NCBI GenBank assembly: GCA_019347945.1
Contig: JAHWKK010000013.1
Span: 36,260 to 100,259 of the forward strand
Direction of reading: 5' to 3'
Origin: Acidobacteriota bacterium
GTDB lineage: Bacteria > Acidobacteriota > Thermoanaerobaculia > Gp7-AA8 > JAHWKK01
DNA length: 64,000 nucleotides
The notes under the pieces were generated by a model. The model was given only the letters and a program-made list of their open reading frames with translations, was not told the origin of the DNA and did no database searches. The position numbers and the translations under genes were made by a program. Shown here piece after piece: positions 8,226 to 17,797 of this stretch (within the stretch, counting starts at the first letter, position 1; each line of letters opens with the position of its first letter).

Positions 8226-9197
8226 GTGGCAGATCGAGCGCAGAAGGTGGAACTGATCGTCGACGACGAGAGCGAGGGGGAACGTCTCGACAGTTTCATC
8301 GCAACCGGTCTCGCCGGTGTCAGCCGCTCGCAATCCGCACGACTCATTCGGGACGGTCGCGTGGAACTGGCCGGCAGCGCCGAGCTCAAGAGCTCACGGA
8401 GGGTTTCGCCGGGAGAGCGATACGTAGTCGATCTGCCCGAGCCGGTGAGCTCGGAGGTCGTGGCGGAGGAGATCCCTGTCGAGATTCTGTACGAGGACGA
8501 TCGGTTCGCCGTGATCGACAAGCCCGCCGGGATGGTCGTTCACCCCGCTCCCGGGCATCCCGGTGGAACTCTCGTCAATGCACTGTTGTACCGGCTCGAG
8601 GGACTCAGCGGTATCGGTGGCGTCCTCAGGCCGGGGATCGTTCACCGCCTCGACAGGGACACCTCGGGGGTGATGATCGTGGCCAAGTCGGACGAAGCGC
8701 ACCGCCAGCTCTCCGAGGCCTGGCATACGGAGGCGGTGAGGAAGTTCTACAAGGCTGTGGTCTACGGGGCGCCCAGGCCCTCCGGGGGATTGATCGATCG
8801 ACCGATCGGACGGCACCGGAGCGATCGGAAGAGGATGAGCACGCGCCCGGACGGGCGGCCGGCACGGACGAGATACGAAACATTGAAGAGTTTCGGATGG
8901 GTGAGCCTGCTCGAGTGCGAGATCCTGACCGGCAGGACTCATCAGATCCGGGTCCACCTCCAGTCGATCGGCCACCCTGTGGTGGGCGACCCGCTTTATT
9001 CGGGTGCGCAGTGGAAGGGCATTCAGAACCCGGAGACACGGAAGGCCGTCAGAGAGATGGAACGGCAGGCGCTTCATGCGCACAGGATGGAGCTCTCCCT
9101 TCCGGGCGTGAAGAGGTTGGTCCTGACTTCGCAGGAGCCGGAGGATTTTCGCCGGCTCATCAGGAGTTTGGAAGATGCTGAGTCGGATCGGGATTGA
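8226..9197 (+). CDS. rluD: RluD-family 23S rRNA pseudouridine synthase
   Basis: Converts specific uridines in 23S rRNA to pseudouridine. The 323-residue product has an N-terminal S4 RNA-binding domain (about 15-75, 'RLDSFIATGLAGVSRSQSARLI') and the RsuA/RluA catalytic domain with GIVHRLDRDTSG; D143 is the catalytic aspartate. 'GRTHQIRVHLQSIGHPVVGDPLY' marks the C-terminal core. The start is taken as GTG at 8226, just after the nupC stop; an in-frame earlier start would lie inside nupC. Ribosome-site support is weak. The precise rRNA target (RluC- or RluD-type) cannot be assigned from sequence alone. Confidence 0.92.
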   Translation: MADRAQKVELIVDDESEGERLDSFIATGLAGVSRSQSARLIRDGRVELAGSAELKSSRRVSPGERYVVDLPEPVSSEVVAEEIPVEILYEDDRFAVIDKPAGMVVHPAPGHPGGTLVNALLYRLEGLSGIGGVLRPGIVHRLDRDTSGVMIVAKSDEAHRQLSEAWHTEAVRKFYKAVVYGAPRPSGGLIDRPIGRHRSDRKRMSTRPDGRPARTRYETLKSFGWVSLLECEILTGRTHQIRVHLQSIGHPVVGDPLYSGAQWKGIQNPETRKAVREMERQALHAHRMELSLPGVKRLVLTSQEPEDFRRLIRSLEDAESDRD

Positions 9198-9259
9198 ATA
9201 TCCAGAATCAGTTAGAATTCGAAGGAATGGCCTCGAGGGGCAGGAAAGGGATTGAACGG

Positions 9260-10252
9260 ATGAAACCAATGATCAAAGCGGTGTTGGCGATGTCGATGCT
9301 GCTCTTTGCGGGAAGTACCTTTGCTTCGAACTTCAGGGCGGCCGACATCGTGTACCTCCCGGCGATCGTTCGCGGTGAGGGGGCGAACCAGTCGTTCTTC
9401 AAGACGGATCTGTTCATCAACAGCCTGGCGAGCGACACGATCGAAGTGACGATCGCGTTTCTGCCGATCGGTGGAGGAGACAACCGGCAGGCGGCGAACG
9501 ACACCCGTACCGTCGGAACGATTGCTCCTGGCGACATGATTATCGTCACGGACGCAGTGCAGACGATCCTGGGTGTGAGCGCTTTTGGGGGTCAGGCGAT
9601 TCTATACGCCTGCCGTGCCGGGGGCGATTGTGTGAACAACGAGAATGATCTGAGGAACATCACGGTACAGGCCCGCGTCTACACCGAGGCGACGGGGACG
9701 GCCTGCCCGAACAATCAGCCCACCTGCTCGTTCGGTCAGCTCTTCCCCGGCCAGCCGTGGTACGCATACATTTCGGCCTCGGCCGCGGCCGACCAGCTCG
9801 ACCGTGCATTGATCACCGGGATCATCGCGAACGACAATTTCCGCAGCAACATCGGAATCGCGAACGCGAGCGAGTTCTCGTCGACGACGATCCGCGTGGA
9901 GTTGTTTGATCAGAATGGAAATCGAATCGGCACGTTCAACGAGAATCTGGCTCCGCTGGGAATGAACCAGCGGGGGATCACGAACATGTTCCCGGGCTTT
10001 ACGGGTCGCGGGTATGTCGTTGTGACCCAGACCGGCGTCACTCCGACCAATCCGGGCGATCCGGAAGTCGGGGATGGGATTCCGGGGTTCTTCGCGTACG
10101 GATCGGTCATCGCGCGGAGCACAAACGACCCGATCACGCAGGAAGCGATGTTCATGGTTCCGATCGATCTCAGCGTCTATTCTCCCCAGAATCCGCTGAG
10201 CAAAGCGGGGGACGAGCCGGTGAAGTTCCGGCGCGCCGTCCGACACCGATAA
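9260..10252 (+). CDS. Secreted protein of unknown function
   Basis: The 330-residue product begins with a clear Sec signal peptide ending at about residue 21 (basic start, hydrophobic core, GSTFAS cleavage region). The mature part is rich in Asn, Gly, Thr and beta-branched residues, consistent with a beta-sandwich exported protein. It contains four cysteines in a central insert (near 'CRAGGDCVNN' and 'ACPNNQPTCS') that may form disulfides. I recognise no enzyme motif. The ATG at 9260 was chosen because the signal peptide starts there and GAAAGGG precedes it. A possible -10 TAGAAT is at 9213-9218. A terminator at 10372-10398 follows. Confidence 0.75.
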   Translation: MKPMIKAVLAMSMLLFAGSTFASNFRAADIVYLPAIVRGEGANQSFFKTDLFINSLASDTIEVTIAFLPIGGGDNRQAANDTRTVGTIAPGDMIIVTDAVQTILGVSAFGGQAILYACRAGGDCVNNENDLRNITVQARVYTEATGTACPNNQPTCSFGQLFPGQPWYAYISASAAADQLDRALITGIIANDNFRSNIGIANASEFSSTTIRVELFDQNGNRIGTFNENLAPLGMNQRGITNMFPGFTGRGYVVVTQTGVTPTNPGDPEVGDGIPGFFAYGSVIARSTNDPITQEAMFMVPIDLSVYSPQNPLSKAGDEPVKFRRAVRHR

Positions 10253-10371
10253 GGATCACAAACGGAGTCGTCTCCGGGCGGACGATCGGGCGTGGAATCG
10301 CTCGACGGTCCGCCCGGTTGTGAGTCGTGTGCCCGGCATGCTAGTCTCGCCGGGAGGGCTTTCGGACGACG

Positions 10372-10398
10372 AAAGCGGCCGTGCGGCCGCTTTTTTTG
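10372..10398 (+). terminator. Rho-independent terminator upstream of rimP
   Basis: AAGCGGCC and GGCCGCTT pair around a GTGC loop, followed by a run of seven T. It lies 120 bases after the secreted-protein gene and only 37 bases before rimP. It ends the first unit and may also attenuate transcription entering the rimP-nusA-infB operon. Confidence 0.88.
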
Positions 10399-10434
10399 TT
10401 CTGAGGGGAAAATTTCGAACGGATTCGAACGGAA

Positions 10435-10911
10435 ATGGACGTGCCAGAGCAGCTCGAGCGGGAGATACAGAAGGTTGTCGAGTCCGAAGGGCTCGAACTG
10501 GTTCACATAGGGATCGCCGGGTCCGGCGGTCACCGCGCATTGAGGATCGACATCGACAAAGAGGGGGGCGTCACGCTGGGCGATTGCGAGCTCGTTTCGA
10601 AACAGCTGGGACCTCTGCTCGACGTCATCGATGCATTTCCGGGTGCATACGATCTGGAAGTCTCCTCTCCCGGTATCGATCGGAAGTTCTACCGAAACGA
10701 GGATTACCAGCGCTTCCTCGGCAGTCTGGTTCGGGTGAGGACCAGTGCACCGGTGGGCGGGCTTCACGTGATCGTGGGGCGTTTGAAGTCGTTCGAAAAC
10801 GGCAGGATCGTCGTCGTCGACGAGAAGTCGAAGAAGCTTAAGGAGTACGAGATCGAGCTCGATCAGATCAAAGAGACCAGGCTCGAACCAGACTTTCGGG
10901 AGCGCAACTAG
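10435..10911 (+). CDS. rimP: Ribosome maturation factor RimP
   Basis: Cytoplasmic 30S assembly factor, 158 residues. The N-terminal alpha/beta domain contains 'RALRIDIDKEGGVTLGDCELVSKQLG' and 'YDLEVSSPGIDRKF', the standard RimP signatures, followed by the SH3-like C-terminal domain (about 85-158). It starts the conserved rimP-nusA-infB cluster, with nusA beginning three bases after its stop. The ATG at 10435 overlaps no other gene. Confidence 0.96.
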   Translation: MDVPEQLEREIQKVVESEGLELVHIGIAGSGGHRALRIDIDKEGGVTLGDCELVSKQLGPLLDVIDAFPGAYDLEVSSPGIDRKFYRNEDYQRFLGSLVRVRTSAPVGGLHVIVGRLKSFENGRIVVVDEKSKKLKEYEIELDQIKETRLEPDFRERN

Positions 10912-10914
10912 ACA

Positions 10915-12615
10915 ATGTTCAACGAGAACCTCATCAGGGAGCTCGCCCACCAGAAGTCGATCGACGTGGACAAGGTGGTCGCGGCGCTGGAAGATGCTCT
11001 GGGCACAGCTGCCCGGAAGTTCTACAAGACTCGCGAGCCGGTCCACGCGATCCTCAAGCGCGACGAGACGGGTGGCGTCGACATTTTCGTCGAGAAGCAC
11101 GTCGTCGAGACCGAGGAAGAGATCGAGGATCCGCTCCTCCAGATCACGCCGGAAGAGGCTGCTCGCTATCAGTCCGACGCGAAGCCCGGCGACGTCATTC
11201 GGATCGACTACATCGAGAAAGCCGTCGTCGACGTCGTGGCCGACACGCACACGGAGATCCGACAGTACGAGGCCCGCAAGATCGATCCGAAGTCGGAGAC
11301 GGGCGACACGATCCGGATTCCGCTCGACAAGGGACTCGCCGAGCTCGGCCGGATTGCGGCCCAGAGCGCCAAACAGGTTCTCTATCAGAAGGTCCGCGAA
11401 GCGGAGAGGGACAAGGTCTACAAGGAATTCAGGGACCGGGTCGGCCAGATCGAGCACGGCTACGTCAAGCGGTTCGAGCGTGGCGACATGATCGTCGATC
11501 TCAACGGACGCACCGAAGGGGTGATCCCGCGCAGCCAGCAGTCGCGTGCCGAGCGCTACTCGCAGGGAGACAGGATCCGTGCGGTGGTCGTCGACGTCCA
11601 CACACAGCCCAAGGGCCCGCAGGTCGTGCTGTCGCGGACCGATCCTCTTCTTCTGGTCAAGCTCTTCGAAATGGAAGTTCCCGAGATCTACGACGGCACC
11701 GTGATGATCAAACGTGCGGTCCGTGAGCCGGGCGAGCGCGCGAAGATCGCCGTAGCTTCCAAGGAGCGCGACGTCGATCCCGTAGGCGCCTGCGTCGGCA
11801 TGAAGGGCTCACGGGTGCAGTCGATCATCCGGGAGCTGCGGGGAGAGAAGATCGACATCATTCCGTGGCACGAGGACATCGTTTCGTTTGCCCAGAATGC
11901 GCTCGCCCCGGCAAGGATCACGCGTGTGAGCGTGACCTCCGAAGAAGATGCGATCCGTCCGAACCTCGACGTCATCGTGGACGACGATCAGCTCTCGCTG
12001 GCAATCGGCAAGCGCGGCCTCAACGTCCGGCTCGCCGCCGAGCTGATCGGTGCGCGGATCGACATCAAGTCGGAGGACGAGGTCAAGGGAGAGGTCGCCG
12101 ATGCGCTGACGCAGATGCTTCAGGTAGCGATGTCGGAGGCGAGGTCGGAGGTGAGCATCCTCGACGTCGACGGAATCGATCCCGAGATCGCCCGGCTGCT
12201 CGATGCCGCCGGTTACGACGACCTCGATTCGGTTCTCAATGCGACGGCCGAGGATCTCGCGAACATCGACGGAATCGACGTCGATGCCGCATCCCGACTG
12301 ATCGAGAGCGCGCAGGAGTTCGACCGGGTCGCCGTAGGCGGCCAGGACGTTCCTCCGCTGGAAGAGCTGCAGAACGTTCTGATGTCGGTCGACCCGTACG
12401 ATGACGAGGAGTACGACGAAGAGTGGAGCGAGGAAGAAGCCGACGCAGCCGATGCTGAAGCGGCCGATGCCGAGGAAGCAGAAGCTTCCGGCGATTCAAC
12501 CGACGGGGAGGCGAGTGAAGTTGCCTCGCCCGGGGAGCTCGTGAGCGAGGAAAACGTCGAAAGCTCTCTGCCCGGCGAGCCGGCGATCGAAGAGGAAACG
12601 GATCGGGCCGGTTGA
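10915..12615 (+). CDS. nusA: Transcription termination/antitermination factor NusA
   Basis: RNA-polymerase-associated factor that modulates pausing, termination and antitermination. The 566-residue product has the NusA N-terminal domain (about 1-125), S1 domain (about 135-200, 'GYVKRFERGDMIVDLNGRTEGVIP') and two KH domains (about 230-350, with 'GACVGMKGSRVQSI' and 'AIGKRGLNVRLAAEL'). A pair of helix-hairpin-helix repeats covers about 400-470. The last 90 residues are a very acidic tail of Asp, Glu and Ala. This tail is longer than in Escherichia coli NusA and is likely disordered. It lies between rimP and infB. Confidence 0.97.
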   Translation: MFNENLIRELAHQKSIDVDKVVAALEDALGTAARKFYKTREPVHAILKRDETGGVDIFVEKHVVETEEEIEDPLLQITPEEAARYQSDAKPGDVIRIDYIEKAVVDVVADTHTEIRQYEARKIDPKSETGDTIRIPLDKGLAELGRIAAQSAKQVLYQKVREAERDKVYKEFRDRVGQIEHGYVKRFERGDMIVDLNGRTEGVIPRSQQSRAERYSQGDRIRAVVVDVHTQPKGPQVVLSRTDPLLLVKLFEMEVPEIYDGTVMIKRAVREPGERAKIAVASKERDVDPVGACVGMKGSRVQSIIRELRGEKIDIIPWHEDIVSFAQNALAPARITRVSVTSEEDAIRPNLDVIVDDDQLSLAIGKRGLNVRLAAELIGARIDIKSEDEVKGEVADALTQMLQVAMSEARSEVSILDVDGIDPEIARLLDAAGYDDLDSVLNATAEDLANIDGIDVDAASRLIESAQEFDRVAVGGQDVPPLEELQNVLMSVDPYDDEEYDEEWSEEEADAADAEAADAEEAEASGDSTDGEASEVASPGELVSEENVESSLPGEPAIEEETDRAG

Positions 12616-12664
12616 CCGGGACCGGGCCGTCGGCAACATGGTAGTGAAGAGGAGTCGTTAGAGA

Positions 12665-15451
12665 ATGGCGAAGATACGAGTCAGAGACATGGCGAAGCAG
12701 ATGGGGATCCCGGCAAAGGATCTCGTGTTCAAGCTTCAGTCTCTTGGCGTACAGATCGAGAGCGAGGATGCCGCGGTCGACCATGCCGCGATCATCGGTG
12801 CGCTGTCGGGCCGGCAGGCGGTGAGGCCGCGTGCCGTGATCATGAGGGACGAAAAAGCCGTCTCCGAACCGCAGCGGGAAGCTCGCGCCCGGAAAGTCAG
12901 GCCTCCGCGTCCGATCGTCAAGCCCACCCGGCCGGTCGCGCCGCCGAAGGAAGCGCCCTCGTCGCCGGCTCCGACCGATCAGGCCCCGGCCGAAGGCCCC
13001 GTCATTCAGGAGTTCATCGAGGCGGCGGAAGCCGAGGCGAAGGAACGCGCCGCTCAGGAAGCGGCCGAGGCCGAGGCTCGGAAAAAGGCGCCGAAAACCC
13101 CCGTTGTCAAGAAACCTGTCCGGATCACGCCGCCGCGACAGCCCGACCGTCCGACCCCGTCCGAAGCTCCCGCCGTTGCCGATCGAGGCAGAACCGGTCC
13201 CACAGGACCGCGCGCGCGCGCGATGACCAGGCCACGACCGGACTACGGAGATCAGAGACCGGCTCAGAGACCCGCGCAACGCCCGTCCTCGAGATCCGGC
13301 GAGCGCCCGTCCTCGAGACCCGGCGAGCGCCCGTCCTCCAGACCTGGCGAGCGCCCGGCGTCCCGAGTGGCCCGGCCGCAGCGGAGTGCTCCTCTCTATC
13401 CGGGTGAGCCTCAGCCGGTTCCGACCTCGGCCCCCACCGCCCGCCGTCGCAAGGAGAGCGAGGGCGACCGGATCGAGAAAAAGCAGCAGCACGCCGGCCG
13501 CCGCAGAAGATCTGCCGAAGCGCGAAGAGAGACCGACGAGTCGCTCTTTCACAAAGGCCCATTCTCTGCCCGAACCGTTCTGGAAGAAGACCCCGAACCG
13601 CAGGTCCCGGTTCAGCCATCGAGCCGGAAGGACAAGAGAAAGCAGGCCGGTCCGGTCACGGACAAAGGTCTGGAGTTCGAAAAGCCGAAGGAGAAGATCA
13701 CGTTGTCAGAGGGTGTAACCGTCAAGGATCTCGCCGACAAACTGAACGTTCGCGGAGGCGATCTGCTGACGCATCTGATCAAGAAGGGGCGAATCCTCAC
13801 GATCAATACCCCGCTCGAGTCCGAGCTGGCTCTGGAGATCGCCAACGAGCTCGGGATCGAAGCGGAATTCGTCACGTTCGAGGAGGCGATCGAGCTCGAA
13901 GAGATGGAGCGGGAGGGGGAAGGCGACGTCGGTCTCGAGCCGCGGGCCCCGGTCATCACGGTGATGGGACACGTCGATCACGGAAAGACATCGCTACTCG
14001 ACGCGATCCGGAAGACGAAGGTTGCCGAAGGCGAAGCCGGTGGTATTACTCAGCACATCGGTGCATACGCGATCGAGCAGAATGGTCAGAAGATCGTCTT
14101 TCTCGATACTCCGGGTCATGAGGCGTTCACCCTCATGCGGGCCAGGGGAGCGAGCGCCACCGACATCGTCGTGCTCGTTGTTGCAGCCGATGACGGCGTG
14201 ATGCCACAGACCCGCGAGGCGATCGATCACTCGCGGGCCGCCAGGGTTCCGGTGATCGTTGCGATCAACAAGGTCGACAAGCCGAACGCCAACGTCGAGC
14301 GCGTGAAGCAGGAGCTCTCGCAGAACGGCATCCTCGTCGAGGACTGGGGTGGCGACGTCACCTCGGTTCAGGTCTCGGCGCTGAAGAAGACGGGGATCGA
14401 TGAACTCCTCGAGGTCATTCAGCTCACGGCCGAGATGCTCGAGCTCAAGTCTTCGCCGTCACGTGCAGCGCGCGGAGTCGTTCTCGAGGCGAGCAAGGAG
14501 CAGGGACGCGGAAACGTCGCGACCGTGCTGGTCCAGGACGGGACGCTTCGGATCGGCGATCACTTCGTCTCCGGGCTCGTGACCGGGAAGGTCAAGGCGA
14601 TGACCGACGATCTCGGCAAGCGACTCAAGGAGGCACCGCCCGCGACGCCGGTCAGCGTGATGGGCTTCGACGAGCTTCCGGACGCAGGCGACCGATTCAT
14701 CGTCGTCGACGAAGCATCCGAGGCCCGGACGATCACCGAACAGCGTCAGGAAAAGAAATCCCGGGAAGCTGGCGACAGGCGTGGCAGCAAGATGTCGCTC
14801 GATTCGCTCTATGCGAAGATGCAGCAGGGCGAGGCCAAAGAGCTCAATCTGATCATCAAGGGCGATGTCCAGGGATCGGTCGAAGTCCTTCGCGATTCGC
14901 TCGAAAAGCTGTCCACCGAGAAGGTCAGGGTGAAGGTGATGCATGCGTCGGTCGGAGCCGTCAGCACCAACGACGTGCTTCTCGCGACCGCCTCGAATGG
15001 CATCATCATCGGTTTCAACGTCAGACCCGAAAAGAATGCCGCGGATCTCGCGGCCGAGGAAGGCGTGGAGATCCGGCTTCACACGATCATTTACGAGCTG
15101 ATCGACGAGATCAAACTGGCGATGGCCGGCTTGCTCGAGCCGATCCGAGAAGAGGTCTACCGTGGCCGTGCCGAAGTCCGCGATCTCTTCAAGGTTCCGA
15201 AAGCCGGAACGATTGCAGGATGCTACGTCGTTGACGGAGTCATTCCGCGGACAGCCCAGATCCGGCTCCTTCGGGACAACCGAGTGGTGCACGAAGGCAA
15301 AATCTCGTCGCTGCGTCACTTCAAGGACGACGTCTCGGAGGTTCGGCAGGGCTTCGAGTGCGGAATCGGCATCGAGCGATACAACGACGTCAAGGTCGGC
15401 GACGTCATCGAAGCATTCGTCACCGAGGAGCGAGCTGCCTCGCTCGAGTAG
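12665..15451 (+). CDS. infB: Translation initiation factor IF-2
   Basis: GTPase that delivers initiator tRNA to the ribosome; 928 residues. It has an N-terminal IF2_N domain (about 1-55), then a long basic Pro/Arg/Glu linker (about 60-340) and a second IF2_N domain (about 345-395). The G domain has G1 GHVDHGKT near 434-441, DTPGHEAF (G3) and NKVDK (G4). Domains II-IV follow, with the '[14 protein letters not shown]' signature. The linker contains three in-frame copies of a 24-base repeat (8-residue RPSSR-type unit). The ATG at 12665 is preceded by GAGGAG. No ylxR or rpl7Ae gene lies between nusA and infB. Confidence 0.97.
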   Translation: MAKIRVRDMAKQMGIPAKDLVFKLQSLGVQIESEDAAVDHAAIIGALSGRQAVRPRAVIMRDEKAVSEPQREARARKVRPPRPIVKPTRPVAPPKEAPSSPAPTDQAPAEGPVIQEFIEAAEAEAKERAAQEAAEAEARKKAPKTPVVKKPVRITPPRQPDRPTPSEAPAVADRGRTGPTGPRARAMTRPRPDYGDQRPAQRPAQRPSSRSGERPSSRPGERPSSRPGERPASRVARPQRSAPLYPGEPQPVPTSAPTARRRKESEGDRIEKKQQHAGRRRRSAEARRETDESLFHKGPFSARTVLEEDPEPQVPVQPSSRKDKRKQAGPVTDKGLEFEKPKEKITLSEGVTVKDLADKLNVRGGDLLTHLIKKGRILTINTPLESELALEIANELGIEAEFVTFEEAIELEEMEREGEGDVGLEPRAPVITVMGHVDHGKTSLLDAIRKTKVAEGEAGGITQHIGAYAIEQNGQKIVFLDTPGHEAFTLMRARGASATDIVVLVVAADDGVMPQTREAIDHSRAARVPVIVAINKVDKPNANVERVKQELSQNGILVEDWGGDVTSVQVSALKKTGIDELLEVIQLTAEMLELKSSPSRAARGVVLEASKEQGRGNVATVLVQDGTLRIGDHFVSGLVTGKVKAMTDDLGKRLKEAPPATPVSVMGFDELPDAGDRFIVVDEASEARTITEQRQEKKSREAGDRRGSKMSLDSLYAKMQQGEAKELNLIIKGDVQGSVEVLRDSLEKLSTEKVRVKVMHASVGAVSTNDVLLATASNGIIIGFNVRPEKNAADLAAEEGVEIRLHTIIYELIDEIKLAMAGLLEPIREEVYRGRAEVRDLFKVPKAGTIAGCYVVDGVIPRTAQIRLLRDNRVVHEGKISSLRHFKDDVSEVRQGFECGIGIERYNDVKVGDVIEAFVTEERAASLE
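13280..13351 (+). repeat. Three tandem copies of a 24-bp in-frame repeat inside infB
   Basis: The units at 13280-13303, 13304-13327 and 13328-13351 are nearly identical, and a decayed fourth follows. Each encodes eight residues of the type RPSSRPGE. Because the unit is a multiple of three, copy-number change would alter only the IF-2 linker length. Preceding codons give a related RPAQRPAQ stretch. Confidence 0.85.
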
Positions 15452-15457
15452 TCATCG

Positions 15458-15820
15458 ATGTACGTGGGAGTTGCGCTCTTCGAATTGCTGATTCCTCAGG
15501 CGCACTCGCTCAAGGAAAAGCGCTCGGTGGTGCAGAAAGTGAAGGGCCTTCTCAGGAACCGGTATCTGAGCGCTGCCGAGGTCGGGGCTCTCGAGCTGCA
15601 TCAGCGATCGAGGATCGGTGCCGCGATCGTGACCTCCGACGCCGATCTCGCCCGAAGGGTTCTCGATGAAGCCGCCGAGGCGATCGACGAGGCGACTGGC
15701 GGGCTCCTGCATGGACACACGGTCGAGATTCTTCCCTTCGATGCCGACATCGGAATGGGCTCCTCGATCGAGAATCTGTTCAACGGAAACCAGGAAGACG
15801 GAGAGCGATTCGATGACTGA
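15458..15820 (+). CDS. ylxP: DUF503 (YlxP-like) protein
   Basis: Small cytoplasmic protein of 120 residues. It starts 'MYVGVALFELLIPQAHSLKE', the conserved DUF503 opening, with 'LKEKRSVVQKVKGLLRNR' as the family signature. Family members often sit between infB and rbfA, and the molecular role is not firmly known; a link to ribosome biogenesis is inferred from position. It is slightly longer than the typical ~95 residues, with an acidic C-terminal tail. It starts 6 bases after infB and overlaps nrnA by 8 bases. Confidence 0.88.
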   Translation: MYVGVALFELLIPQAHSLKEKRSVVQKVKGLLRNRYLSAAEVGALELHQRSRIGAAIVTSDADLARRVLDEAAEAIDEATGGLLHGHTVEILPFDADIGMGSSIENLFNGNQEDGERFDD

Positions 15821-16775
15821 GATGAGCCGGATGCTTCAGAGGATTCGAGAAGGATCGAATTTTCTCATCACTTCCCACCGGGGTCCGGATGGCGACGCTC
15901 TCGGGAGCTCTCTGGCTCTGAAGGGAATTCTGGAGAAGCTCGGGAAAAGGGGACGCGTCATCGTGCGGGACCGGTGGGCCGATCCGCTTCAGTTCATCCC
16001 CGGCGCCGAGTCGGTGGAGATTCTCGACGCGCTCCCCGAGGACTATCCCGATTCGTGGGACGCCCTCTTCACGATGGAATGTCCGGAAGCGGATCGTTGC
16101 GGATTCGCGATCCTGCCAGGCCCCGTCATCAATGTGGATCATCACGTCGGCAACGAGATGTATGGCGAAATCAATGTTCTCGACATTGATGCGCCGTCCG
16201 TGGGGGAGATGCTTCTCGAGGTAGCGACCGGGCTCGGCGTCGAGATCGACCCGCCGATCGCGACCGCGATTTACGTCTCGCTTGCGAGCGATACCGGTTT
16301 TTTCCGGTACACGAACACGACCCTCCGGGCGTTCGAGGCCGCGACCCGACTCGTTCGCGCTGGTGCTGATCCCGGACAGATCTCGCTCGAGCTGAACGAG
16401 AGCCTCCGCCCGCAGGCCCTCACGCTTCTCGGAGCTTGTCTCGATACTCTGGAGATCCATTTCGACGGGCGCGTTTCGATCATGCACATGACTGATGAAA
16501 TGCTCGCCCGGACCGGCGCGGATTTCGAGGATTCCGATGGGATTTCGGCCTGGGGACGGCGGATCGCCGGCGTGCGCGTTGCGGCCTTTCTGAAGGAGAC
16601 CGAGGGAGGAACGCGGGTTTCGCTGAGAGCCAAACCTGGGGCGGACGTCTACGAAGTCGCCCGGCGCTTCGGGGGCGGTGGTCACCGGGCGGCTTCCGGC
16701 TGCTTCATTGCGGAACCGATCGAGCAGGCGAAAGCCAACCTCCTGAAGGTACTCGGCGAGGCGATCGAGCCGTGA
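15813..16775 (+). CDS. nrnA: DHH/DHHA1 phosphoesterase (NrnA-type oligoribonuclease / pAp phosphatase)
   Basis: Cytoplasmic enzyme that degrades short oligonucleotides and may dephosphorylate pAp. The 320-residue product has the DHH domain motifs 'SHRGPDGDALGS' and 'NVDHHVGNEMYG', which supply metal ligands, and a DHHA1 C-terminal domain ending with 'FGGGGHRAASGC', the GGGH substrate-binding motif. The ATG at 15813 was chosen because GGAGAG ends six bases before it; it lies within the DUF503 3' end. The stop overlaps the truB GTG start. In many bacteria this gene sits between rbfA and truB, but no rbfA is present here. Confidence 0.94.
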   Translation: MTEMSRMLQRIREGSNFLITSHRGPDGDALGSSLALKGILEKLGKRGRVIVRDRWADPLQFIPGAESVEILDALPEDYPDSWDALFTMECPEADRCGFAILPGPVINVDHHVGNEMYGEINVLDIDAPSVGEMLLEVATGLGVEIDPPIATAIYVSLASDTGFFRYTNTTLRAFEAATRLVRAGADPGQISLELNESLRPQALTLLGACLDTLEIHFDGRVSIMHMTDEMLARTGADFEDSDGISAWGRRIAGVRVAAFLKETEGGTRVSLRAKPGADVYEVARRFGGGGHRAASGCFIAEPIEQAKANLLKVLGEAIEP

Positions 16776-17698
16776 GTCTCGACGGGCTCTATCTGGTCGA
16801 TAAGGAAAGCGGGATCACTTCCCACGACGTCGTCGCGAGGTTCCGGCGCGCTGCGAGGATGAAGAAGGTCGGTCATACGGGCACACTCGATCCGCTGGCG
16901 ACAGGTCTGCTGATCCTCTGCCTCGGTTCGGCCACGCGCCTTCAGAGCTATCTGACGGGGCTCGGCAAGACCTACGAGGGGGAGGTGAGGTTCGGCTGGG
17001 CGACCGAGACCCAGGATGCCGAAGGGACACCGGTCGGTGAGCGAATCGAGGACGTCGACGCGACCTCTCTCGACCTCGAAGGGATCTTCGCCGGATTCAG
17101 AGGCGAGATCCTTCAGACGCCGCCGGCGTACTCGTCGAAGAAGATCGGAGGACGCCGCGCGCACGAGATGGCTCGGAGCGGCGAAGCTCCTGAGCTGGAG
17201 CCGCGGAAGGTCGATGTGAAGGACCTGACGATTCTCGCCGTCGACGGGCCGGTTGTCCGGATACGGATCGAATGCTCCGCGGGAACCTATGTGCGGACCA
17301 TCGCGCACGATGCGGGTGTCGCCGCCGGAACGGGGGCGCACCTGATCTCGCTTCGCCGTACCCGGATCGGTTCCTATGATCTCTCGGCGAGCATACCCTC
17401 GGGGAATCTCACCGGAATGTCGCCCGAGGAGATCGCGGATAACGCGGCATTCAGGAGCATGCGGGAGATCGAGCTCCCGCTGCCCGGCCTGATGCTCGAT
17501 CCGATGCAGATCCGGGCGGTCCGGCATGGCCAGGAAGTAGTAGTCAAGCCGCCGGGCGAAGACCGTGAAGCGGAATATGCGGACGAAGTCGCTCTTTCCG
17601 ATGCGCGAGGGACATTGCTCGGAATCGGGCGGGTCAGTCGCGTGATGAAGGAGGGGGGACCTCTGGTGGTCCAGCCGAGGGTAATTCTGCAGAGTTGA
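16772..17698 (+). CDS. truB: tRNA pseudouridine-55 synthase TruB
   Basis: Makes the universal pseudouridine 55 in the tRNA T loop. In the 308-residue product the catalytic aspartate is D40 in 'GHTGTLDPLATGLL', and 'GTYVRTIAHDAG' is the second conserved motif. 'GGRRAHEMARSGE' lies in the RNA-binding insertion, and a PUA-like C-terminal domain covers about 230-305. The start is GTG at 16772, overlapping the nrnA stop as GTGA, so translation is probably coupled. The next gene, rpsO, follows after a gap with its own promoter candidate. Confidence 0.96.
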   Translation: MSLDGLYLVDKESGITSHDVVARFRRAARMKKVGHTGTLDPLATGLLILCLGSATRLQSYLTGLGKTYEGEVRFGWATETQDAEGTPVGERIEDVDATSLDLEGIFAGFRGEILQTPPAYSSKKIGGRRAHEMARSGEAPELEPRKVDVKDLTILAVDGPVVRIRIECSAGTYVRTIAHDAGVAAGTGAHLISLRRTRIGSYDLSASIPSGNLTGMSPEEIADNAAFRSMREIELPLPGLMLDPMQIRAVRHGQEVVVKPPGEDREAEYADEVALSDARGTLLGIGRVSRVMKEGGPLVVQPRVILQS

Positions 17699-17718
17699 AC
17701 GACGCCGGCCCGGCGGAA

Positions 17719-17746
17719 TTGATCTCGACGAGGGTGGTGTTAGAGT
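17719..17746 (+). promoter_or_regulatory. Candidate sigma-70 promoter for rpsO
   Basis: TTGATC at 17719-17724 and TAGAGT at 17741-17746 are separated by 16 bp, each matching four of six consensus bases. It lies in the truB-rpsO gap, about 50 bases before the rpsO start. A separate promoter here is typical of rpsO-pnp units. Confidence 0.45.
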
Positions 17747-17797
17747 GTCGAGTTTGAGACGAATAGACTAAGCATACGGAAAATCAGGAGATTGAAG

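Noticed and set aside
6671..8521. 616-codon minus-strand frame opposite nupC
   Set aside because: Mirror image of the hydrophobic transporter sequence; no domain and no ribosome site.
10177..11601. 474-codon minus-strand frame opposite rimP and nusA
   Set aside because: Entirely antisense to two conserved genes; its Asp/Leu-rich composition follows from Arg/Glu codons on the real strand.
13280..13351. CRISPR or regulatory direct repeat
   Set aside because: The 24-base units are in frame within the disordered infB linker and have no spacers.
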